DNA from: a bacterium YEK0313
GTDB taxonomy: Bacteria > Pseudomonadota > Alphaproteobacteria > Rhizobiales > Phreatobacteraceae
Direction: 5' to 3'
NCBI GenBank assembly: GCA_000751295.2
Contig: CCMO02000002.1
Location: forward strand, 580,501 to 644,500
Length of the DNA stretch: 64,000 bases
The translations under genes and the position numbers were made by a program. Position 1 is the stretch's first letter, and each line of letters begins with the position of its first letter. This document shows positions 57,934-64,000 of this stretch, piece by piece. The notes under the pieces were generated by a model. The model was not told the DNA's origin and searched no databases. It was given only the letters and a program-made list of their open reading frames with translations.

Positions 57934-59556
57934 TCAACGGATGCGCGGCAGTTCCTCGAACTGGTGGAACGGCGGCGGGGAGGACAGGGTCCATTCCAGC
58001 GTGGTCGCGCCCTCGCCCCACGGGTTCTCGCCAGCCTTCTCCTTGCGGATGAAGGCGAGGGCGATGCCGACGAGGAAGATCGCGACGCCGACGGCGGCGA
58101 TGTAGGAGCCGATCGACGACACGTAGTTCCAGGTCGCGAAGGCGTCCGGATAGTCGACGTAGCGGCGCGGCATGCCCTGCAGGCCGAGGAAGTGCTGCGG
58201 GAAGAACACCAGGTTGACGCCGATGAAGGTGACCCAGAAGTGCAGCTTGCCGAGGAACTCGGAATACATGTAGCCGCTCATCTTGGGGAACCAGTAGTAC
58301 CAGGCCGCGAAGATCGCGAACACGGCGCCGAGCGACAGCACGTAGTGGAAGTGCGCGACCACGTAATAGGTGTCGTGCAGGGCACGGTCGATGCCGGCAT
58401 TGGCGAGCACCACGCCGGTGACGCCGCCGACGGTGAACAGGAAGATGAAGCCCACCGCCCACAGCATCGGCGTGGTGACGCGGATCGAACCGCCCCACAT
58501 GGTGGCGATCCAGGAGAAGATCTTCACGCCCGTCGGCACCGCGATCACCATGGTGGCGGCGACGAAATAGGCCTGGGTCGAGGTCGACAGGCCGGCCGTG
58601 TACATGTGGTGGGCCCACACGACGAAGCCGACGACGCCGATGGCGACCATGGCGTAGGCCATGCCGAGATAGCCGAAGACCGGCTTGCGCGAGAAGGTCG
58701 AGACGATGTGGCTGATGATGCCGAAGGCCGGCAGAATCAGGATGTAGACCTCGGGGTGGCCGAAGAACCAGAACAGGTGCTGGAACAGGATCGGGTCACC
58801 GCCGCCGGCCGGATCGAAGAAGGTCGTGCCGAAGTTGCGGTCGGTCAGCAGCATGGTGATGGCGCCGGCGAGCACCGGCAGCGACAGCAGCAGCAGGAAG
58901 GCCGTGACCAGGATCGCCCAGGCGAACAGCGGCATCTTGTGCAGCGTCATGCCCGGGGCGCGCATGTTGAAGATCGTCGTGATGAAGTTGATCGCGCCGA
59001 GGATCGACGAGGCGCCGGCGATGTGCAGCGACAGGATGGCGAAATCCATCGCCGGGCCGGGATGGCCGGAGACCGAGAGCGGCGGATAGATGGTCCAGCC
59101 GCCACCGAAGCCATGCGTGCCGGGCGCGCCTTCGACGAACAGCGAGATGATCAGCAGACCGAAGGCGGGCGGCAGCAGCCAGAACGAAATGTTGTTCATC
59201 CGCGGGAAGGCCATGTCCGGCGCGCCGATCATGATCGGCACGAACCAGTTGGCATAGCCGCCGATCATCGCCGGCATGACCATGAAGAAGATCATGATCA
59301 GGCCGTGACCGGTGGTGAAGACGTTGAAGGTCTGCGGATTGGTGAAGATCTGCATGCCCGGATGCATCAGCTCCAGCCGGATGCCGATCGACAGCGCGAA
59401 GCCGACCAGGCCCGCAATGATCGCGAACCCGAGATACATCGTGCCGATGTCCTTGTGGTTCGTCGAATAGACGTAGCGGCGCCATCCGGTCGGATGCGCA
59501 TGATCGTCATGCGCGTGATCGTGCGCATGATCGGCGGACGCGTGAGCCTGAGCCAT
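57934..59556 (-). CDS. coxA: Cytochrome c oxidase subunit I (aa3 type)
   Basis: The catalytic subunit holds heme a and the heme a3-CuB center. The 540-residue protein has twelve helices and all the key residues. The His-Tyr cross-link motif is FFGHPEVYILILPAFG, and the CuB histidines are in WAHHMYTAGL. The heme ligands lie in VVAHFHYVLSLGA and the N-terminal TGHGLIMIFFMVMPA, and the proton-channel segment is NWFVPIMIGAPDMAFPRMNN. The His-rich N-terminus (DHAHDHAHDDHAHP) may bind metal. It follows coxB by 51 bases. Confidence 0.97.
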   Translation of the reverse strand: MAQAHASADHAHDHAHDDHAHPTGWRRYVYSTNHKDIGTMYLGFAIIAGLVGFALSIGIRLELMHPGMQIFTNPQTFNVFTTGHGLIMIFFMVMPAMIGGYANWFVPIMIGAPDMAFPRMNNISFWLLPPAFGLLIISLFVEGAPGTHGFGGGWTIYPPLSVSGHPGPAMDFAILSLHIAGASSILGAINFITTIFNMRAPGMTLHKMPLFAWAILVTAFLLLLSLPVLAGAITMLLTDRNFGTTFFDPAGGGDPILFQHLFWFFGHPEVYILILPAFGIISHIVSTFSRKPVFGYLGMAYAMVAIGVVGFVVWAHHMYTAGLSTSTQAYFVAATMVIAVPTGVKIFSWIATMWGGSIRVTTPMLWAVGFIFLFTVGGVTGVVLANAGIDRALHDTYYVVAHFHYVLSLGAVFAIFAAWYYWFPKMSGYMYSEFLGKLHFWVTFIGVNLVFFPQHFLGLQGMPRRYVDYPDAFATWNYVSSIGSYIAAVGVAIFLVGIALAFIRKEKAGENPWGEGATTLEWTLSSPPPFHQFEELPRIR

Positions 59557-59607
59557 TACTTCAAGTCCTCGACATCTTCTGTCGGTTATGAATGCGAGAG
59601 CGGCGCA

Positions 59608-60522
59608 TCAGCGCGCCGCGGGAAGATCGGCAGCAGCAACCGTGGTCGCCGGCTGTTCGGCGGAAGCGAACTTCTTCTTCGCCTCCTCGAGCCAGGCGGC
59701 ATAGGCCTGCTCGGAGACGACGCGGATGGCGATCGGCATGAAGGCGTGATCCTTGCCGCAGAGCTCGGAGCACTGGCCGTAGAAGATCCCCTCGCGGGTC
59801 GCCTGGAACCAGGTCTCGTTCAGCCGGCCCGGCACGGCGTCGACCTTGACCCCGAAGGATGGCAGGGCGAAGGCGTGGATCACGTCGGACGAGGTGACCT
59901 GGACGCGGACGATCTTGTTGACGGGAACGACGACCTCGTTGTCGACGGCGAGCAGGCGCGGCACTTCCGAGCGCGGCGTGCCGCGGGCCACCCGCTCGGC
60001 GATCTCCTGCTCGGTCTGCATGGTCGAGACGAAGCTGAAATTGCCGTTGTCGGGATATTCGTAGGACCACTTCCAGGTGGAGGCGATGGCCTTGATGGTG
60101 ACGTCGGCGCGCGGGATCGTCAGCTGCTGATAGAGCAGGCGGAACGAGGGCACGGCGATGATGATCAGGATGAAGACCGGAATCACGGTCCAGGCGACCT
60201 CGAGGCCGACATGATGCGTGACCTTGGAGGCGACCGGATTGCGCTTCTCGCTGAAGCGGAACATGCACCACAGCAGCAGCACGGCCACGAACACCGAGAT
60301 GACGACGATGATCGGCAGCAGGAAGGCGTTATGGAACCAGTGCATGAATTCCATGATCGGCGAGGCCGCGACCTGGAAATTGATGCCGCCCGGCTCCGGC
60401 TGGCCGAGACCCGGGGTCTGCGCCATTGCCGGATCGAGGGCGCCGAGCAGCACCGTGGCGCACAGGAGCGCCAAAGCTCCGCCCCACCCGGCCGGCGCGC
60501 CGTTCCGCATCGCCTCACGCAT
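59608..60522 (-). CDS. coxB: Cytochrome c oxidase subunit II
   Basis: Subunit II accepts electrons from cytochrome c through the CuA center. The protein (about 304 residues) has a signal segment ending DPAMAQ, two helices (FLLPIIVVISVFVAVLLLWCM and WTVIPVFILIIIAVPSFRLLY) and a cupredoxin domain. CuA ligands are in DVIHAF and YGQCSELCGKDHAFMPI, with two Cys, His and Met. The ATG at 60522 is my choice, since a GGAG lies upstream and the signal follows directly; ATGs at 60510, 60537 and 60588 are also in frame. It opens the cox operon. Confidence 0.95.
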   Translation of the reverse strand: MREAMRNGAPAGWGGALALLCATVLLGALDPAMAQTPGLGQPEPGGINFQVAASPIMEFMHWFHNAFLLPIIVVISVFVAVLLLWCMFRFSEKRNPVASKVTHHVGLEVAWTVIPVFILIIIAVPSFRLLYQQLTIPRADVTIKAIASTWKWSYEYPDNGNFSFVSTMQTEQEIAERVARGTPRSEVPRLLAVDNEVVVPVNKIVRVQVTSSDVIHAFALPSFGVKVDAVPGRLNETWFQATREGIFYGQCSELCGKDHAFMPIAIRVVSEQAYAAWLEEAKKKFASAEQPATTVAAADLPAAR

Positions 60523-60996
60523 GTTCTTCCGCTCCATATCCTCAGGCCCGAACACGTTCCCTCGTGCTGCGAGTCCGACTTTGTTCATCCGTTCGCGGCC
60601 TGCGCACCGGTCCGGCGCTGCGTCGCGGGCAAAGATCCTCGCGCTTTCCGAGCGGGCGCGCGTCGTCACGGGACACGCCACACACGGTAAAAGGAGGGGC
60701 TTTCGGCCCCCTTGAAACACAAAAACGCCATGCTCGCAATGCGACCGTTGGGGCCCTGTGCGGCGCCCCAAACAGATCTAGCCTAAACTCATTATAAACT
60801 CGACGACAGAACCGTGGAATCCTCCCAAAGGCGACATTTGCCCGCCAGATCGCTGCGACACGCCGGCATTTGGCTGCCAGCCTTGACAGGGTTACCGTGG
60901 AATGGTCCCTCCCCTGGCCTTGGGGGGTTCGGCCGCCTGTCCGGCGCGATTCGACCCGGCCATCGCCGTGCCTTTGAACTTCTGGGAGCACAACCA
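60523..60996. promoter_or_regulatory. Divergent control region of coxB and ialB with a hairpin in the coxB leader
   Basis: These 474 bases hold no protein gene I can support. On the minus strand TATAAT at 60796-60791 is a candidate coxB -10. It would give a leader of about 260 bases. Within it, GGGGC-CGAAA-GCCCC with a bulged outer part (60713-60691) is followed by TTTT, a terminator-like structure before coxB. A+T-rich DNA at 60775-60810 may serve both directions. Confidence 0.5.
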
Positions 60997-61569
60997 ATGA
61001 ACATGCCGTTCTCGATGCGGTCGCCCGGACTGAGCGGCCCGGCGCGCATCGGTATGGCGCGCCCTCGCCTGGCGCGCGCCCTAGCTTTCGGCGCGGCGCT
61101 GGCACTCGCTGCGGGCTTTGGGGCCGCCCCCGCCCTGGCGCAGGGCGCGGTGAAAGCCACGCATGGCGACTGGCAGATCCGCTGCGACACCCCGCCCGGC
61201 GCGCGCTCCGAGCAATGCGCGCTGGTGCAGAACGTCGCCGCCGAGGACCGCCCGAACGTCGCCCTGACCATCATCGCGCTGAAGACGGCGGACGGGCGCG
61301 CCCGCCTGCTGCGCGTGCTGGCCCCGCTCGGCGTGCTGCTGCCCTCGGGCCTCGGGCTGAAGATCGACAATGCCGATGTCGGCCGCGCCGGCTTCGTGCG
61401 CTGCCTGCCGTCGGGCTGCGTTGCCGAGGTGGTGCTGGAGGACACGCTGCTCAACCAGCTCTCCTCCGGCCAGACCGCGACCTTCATCATCTTCCAGACG
61501 CCCGAGGAAGGCATCGGCGTGCCGGTCTCCCTCAACGGCTTCAAGGACGGTTTCACGGCCCTGCCGTGA
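60997..61569 (+). CDS. Invasion associated locus B (IalB) family protein
   Basis: The 190-residue exported protein belongs to the IalB family, widespread in Rhizobiales and first linked to red-cell invasion in Bartonella. Most members have no known function. A signal peptide (ALAFGAALALAAGFGAAPALAQ) precedes the domain, which has THGDWQIRCDTPPGARSEQCAL, and GFVRCLPSGCVAEVVLED. The cysteines are spaced for two disulfides. The ATG at 60997 has GGGAG eight bases upstream. It diverges from coxB. Any role in virulence should not be assumed. Confidence 0.91.
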   Translation: MNMPFSMRSPGLSGPARIGMARPRLARALAFGAALALAAGFGAAPALAQGAVKATHGDWQIRCDTPPGARSEQCALVQNVAAEDRPNVALTIIALKTADGRARLLRVLAPLGVLLPSGLGLKIDNADVGRAGFVRCLPSGCVAEVVLEDTLLNQLSSGQTATFIIFQTPEEGIGVPVSLNGFKDGFTALP

Positions 61570-61705
61570 TCCCCTGGTTCGCGGCAACGTCACGCCCGCG
61601 CCCAGATTGACCGCGACAAGCGGTGCCGGGCCCGACCGGCACCCGCCGAAGACGCCCATGCCGCCCGGAATGCCGGACGGTCCTCGCGAGAATGGAATAC
61701 CGCTC

Positions 61706-63121
61706 ATGACCGATCTCTCGCTGCTCGCCCGCGCCGGCCTCGATGCCGGCGAGACCCGCACCATCGTCGCCCGGGCGCTCGAGGGCGCGGACGACGGCGA
61801 GCTGTTCCTGGAATATCGGCAGTCGGAGCAGCTTCTGTTCGACAATGGCCGCCTGAAACAGGCGGGCACCGACAATTCACAGGGCTTCGGGCTGCGCGCC
61901 GTGAAGGGCGAGGCGATCGGCTACGCGCATTCCTCCGACGTCTCGGAAGATGCGCTCAAGCGCGCCGCCGACACGGTGCGGGCGGTGGCCGGCGGCTATG
62001 CGGGAACATTCGCCGCCGAGCCGGGCCGCAGCAATGTGCGGCTCTACGGCGACGAGAACCCGCTCGATGCGCCGGCCTTTGCCGACAAGGTCAAGCTGCT
62101 GGAGACCATCGACTCCTATATACGCGCGCGCGAGCCGAAGGCCCGGCAGGTCACCGCCTCGCTCGCGGCGTCCTGGCAGGTGGTCGAGATCTTGCGCGCC
62201 GACGGCGGCCTCTATCGGGACATCAGGCCGCTGGTACGCCTCAACGTCTCGGTGGTCGCGGGGGCGGGCGACCGGCAGGAAACCGGCTCGCACGGCTATG
62301 GCGGCCGTGCCGGCTATGCCGACTTCATCGCCGAGGGCCGCTGGCAGCACGCCTGCGACGAGGCGATCCGCCAGGCCCTGGTCAATCTCGACAGCGTCGC
62401 CGCTCCGGCCGGCGAAATGGATGTGGTGCTCGGCCCGGGCTGGCCGGGCGTGATGCTGCACGAGGCGGTGGGTCACGGCCTCGAGGGCGATTTCAACCGC
62501 AAGGGCACCTCGGCCTTCGCCGGCCTGATGGGCCAGGAGGTCGCGGCTCGGGGCGTGACGGTGGTCGACGACGGCACGCTCGCCGGCCGGCGCGGCTCGA
62601 TCTCGATCGACGACGAGGGCACCGCCTCCAACCGCACGGTGCTGATCGCCGACGGCGTGCTGGTCGGCTACATGCAGGATCGCCAGAACGCGCGGCTGAT
62701 GGGCGCGGCGCCGACCGGCAACGGCAGGCGCGAGAGCTATGCCCATACGCCCATGCCGCGCATGACCAACACCTACATGCTCGGCGGCGGCCACAGCCGC
62801 GAGGAGATCATCGCGAGCGTCCGCCAGGGCCTTTACGCCGTCAATTTCGGCGGCGGCCAGGTGGACATCACCTCGGGCAAATATGTCTTCGAATGCACCG
62901 AGGCCTACCGCATCGAGAACGGCCGCATCGGCGCTCCGGTCAAGGGCGCCATGCTGATCGGTTCGGGCCCGGCCGACATGAAGCGCATCACCATGATCGG
63001 CGACGACATGAGCCTCGACAGCGGCATCGGCACCTGCGGCAAGGCCGGCCAATGGGTGCCGGTCGGTGTCGGCCAGCCGACGCTGAAGATGGAACGGATC
63101 ACGGTCGGCGGCACTGGCTGA
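61706..63121 (+). CDS. tldD: Metalloprotease TldD
   Basis: TldD with TldE (PmbA) degrades peptides and, in some bacteria, processes microcin B17 or the CcdA antitoxin. The 471-residue protein has the zinc motif MLHEAVGHGLEGDFNRKG. The final C-terminal block carries SGKYVFECTEAYRIENGRIG and IGTCGKAGQWVPVGVGQP. The ATG at 61706 gives MTDLSLLARAGLDAGE. No tldE is next to it. It lies 136 bases after ialB, with no strong ribosome-binding site seen. Confidence 0.95.
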   Translation: MTDLSLLARAGLDAGETRTIVARALEGADDGELFLEYRQSEQLLFDNGRLKQAGTDNSQGFGLRAVKGEAIGYAHSSDVSEDALKRAADTVRAVAGGYAGTFAAEPGRSNVRLYGDENPLDAPAFADKVKLLETIDSYIRAREPKARQVTASLAASWQVVEILRADGGLYRDIRPLVRLNVSVVAGAGDRQETGSHGYGGRAGYADFIAEGRWQHACDEAIRQALVNLDSVAAPAGEMDVVLGPGWPGVMLHEAVGHGLEGDFNRKGTSAFAGLMGQEVAARGVTVVDDGTLAGRRGSISIDDEGTASNRTVLIADGVLVGYMQDRQNARLMGAAPTGNGRRESYAHTPMPRMTNTYMLGGGHSREEIIASVRQGLYAVNFGGGQVDITSGKYVFECTEAYRIENGRIGAPVKGAMLIGSGPADMKRITMIGDDMSLDSGIGTCGKAGQWVPVGVGQPTLKMERITVGGTG

Positions 63122-63235
63122 CGGGGCGGCGGTCACGGCCGGCGCGGCCGGACGTGCGGGAAAACCCTCGGGTATCCCCGCCGCGGCCGACTGCCTAGAT
63201 ATGGAACCTTCCCCCGCCGGCCCCTCCCCGAAAGC

Positions 63236-64000
63236 ATGACCGACCACTCCTCCGCCAGTTTCCTCGTGCCCACCGTCACCCTGCTGGGTGCGGCCGTCGT
63301 GGCCGTCCCGCTGTTCCGCCGCTTCCGGCTGGGAACGGTGATCGGCTACCTGGTCGCGGGCCTGCTGATCGGTCCGCAGGTGTTCGGGCTGTTCCATGAT
63401 CCCGGGACCATCCTGACCATCGGCGAGCTCGGCATCGTCATGTTCCTGTTCCTGATCGGGCTGGAGCTGAAGCCGTCGCGCGTCTGGTCGATGCGGCAGG
63501 ATATTTTCGGTCTCGGGGCGGCGCAGATGATCGTCACCGGCGCGGTGGTCATGTGGGTGCCCTATCTGTTCGGTCGGCCGTTCAACGCATCGCTGGTCGC
63601 CGGACTCGGCCTCGCCCTGACCTCCACCGCCGTGATGATGCAGGTGCTGGAGGAAAAGGGTGAGGTCCATTCGCCGCACGGCGAGCGGGCCTTCGCCATT
63701 TCGATCTTCCAGGACCTCACCGTCATCCCGCTCCTGCTGCTGGTCGCCTTCCTCTCGCCCCTGCCGGCGCAGTCGGGCGAGGTCTGGTGGGTGTCCTTCG
63801 CCAAGGTGGTGGTCGCCGTCGGCGGCGTCGTGCTGGCCGGGCTCTATCTCCTGAACCCCCTGTTCCGCTTTCTCGCCACCTGGGGCGCGCGCGAGATCAT
63901 GGTCGCAGCCGCCCTGCTGGTGGTGGTCGGCGCCGCGGCGCTGATGACCTATGCCGGCCTGTCGATGGCGATGGGCGCATTCCTGGCCGGCGTCTTCCTC
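63236..64000 (+). CDS. Kef-type monovalent cation:proton antiporter (5' part)
   Basis: The first ~255 residues of a CPA2 family antiporter, cut off by the window end. Helices run VPTVTLLGAAVVAVPLFRRF, then IGYLVAGLLIGPQVFGL, and the ion-site helices include GELGIVMFLFLIGLELKPSR and GLGLALTSTAVMMQVLEEKG, followed by FAISIFQDLTVIPLLLLVAF. The conserved QDL motif marks KefB/KefC-like proteins. Whether a TrkA-N regulatory domain follows cannot be seen. The ATG at 63236 gives MTDHSSASFLVPTV, with no clear ribosome-binding site. Confidence 0.92.
   Translation, partial: MTDHSSASFLVPTVTLLGAAVVAVPLFRRFRLGTVIGYLVAGLLIGPQVFGLFHDPGTILTIGELGIVMFLFLIGLELKPSRVWSMRQDIFGLGAAQMIVTGAVVMWVPYLFGRPFNASLVAGLGLALTSTAVMMQVLEEKGEVHSPHGERAFAISIFQDLTVIPLLLLVAFLSPLPAQSGEVWWVSFAKVVVAVGGVVLAGLYLLNPLFRFLATWGAREIMVAAALLVVVGAAALMTYAGLSMAMGAFLAGVFL

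Noticed and set aside
55963..60690. A 1575-codon open frame on the plus strand across the cox operon
   Set aside because: It is antisense to six well-recognised cox genes, is rich in Arg, His, Asp and Gly as expected for a GC-rich shadow frame, and shows no domain.
60997..61569. A virulence factor, on the basis of the IalB name
   Set aside because: The family is widespread in non-pathogenic Rhizobiales. Nothing in the window suggests host invasion.

Overview
This window is a stretch of a GC-rich alphaproteobacterial chromosome. It most likely comes from the Hyphomicrobiales (Rhizobiales), perhaps near Bosea or Phreatobacter, although the genus cannot be fixed from the sequence alone. The signs are: a circularly permuted two-piece tmRNA gene (6828-7165); thyA/folA/hflK and DUF4169/sspB neighbourhoods of Rhizobiales type; a BigR persulfide operon; cytochrome c oxidase genes in the order coxB-coxA-ctaB-coxF-ctaG-coxC; IalB; and an extensin-like lipoprotein. 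Coding density is high, base composition looks even, and I see no rRNA, tRNA, IS element, prophage or CRISPR array. Very long open frames lie antisense to many genes, as expected at this GC content, and were left out.

Layout. 1-608: start of hflK, cut by the window edge. 813-2424: thyA, a MazG-like gene and folA, translationally coupled, all on the minus strand. 2588-5222: a DUF2853 gene and tctBA, a tripartite tricarboxylate carrier without its binding protein. 5373-7200: a ribbon-helix-helix protein, DUF4169, sspB and the tmRNA gene, so the SspB adaptor for ClpXP lies beside the RNA that makes ClpXP substrates. 7218-12717: a large AsmA-like protein, the extensin-like lipoprotein and cysQ. 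12759-14926: a sulfide-response operon (persulfide dioxygenase, BigR, two half-size YeeE/YedE membrane proteins) with a palindromic operator. 15015-17935: ferric-iron binding protein and permease, no ATPase beside them. 17939-23946: AtuA-type pair, tadA, a giant low-complexity RluB-like pseudouridine synthase, rsmD and mscL. 24205-34495: an SSS-type hybrid sensor kinase, an esterase, a patatin, a Tat-exported serine hydrolase, mutL and a degenerate EAL protein. 34757-48187: mostly housekeeping (maoC, ribF, ubiA, rsmE, ybdK, xseA, purD) mixed with a half-length MFS protein, a LytTR regulator facing an alpha/beta hydrolase, and a convincing fluoroacetate dehalogenase homologue. 48251-49422: cheY-cheZ. 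49732-54905: DUF983-surf1, three very small genes, an EF-hand protein and a pair of M16 peptidases. 55098-60522: the cox operon. 60997-64000: ialB, tldD and the start of a Kef-type antiporter.

How the genes work together. thyA, folA and the MazG-like enzyme form a thymidylate module: ThyA oxidises methylene-tetrahydrofolate to dihydrofolate, DHFR regenerates it, and a nucleotide pyrophosphohydrolase may clean the dNTP pool. The BigR operon senses persulfide, oxidises it and probably moves sulfur species across the membrane. coxB to coxC, coxF, ctaB and ctaG, together with the separate surf1, supply subunits, heme and copper assembly factors for an aa3 oxidase. SspB and tmRNA act in ribosome rescue and proteolysis.

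The window is mostly ordinary core chromosome. The parts most worth a second look are the three-gene micro-ORF operon at 50992-51683, the coxB leader hairpin, the repeat-bearing RluB homologue, the dehalogenase at 45748-46650 and the apparent frameshift at the end of the EAL gene. I did not find a clearly new multi-gene system.
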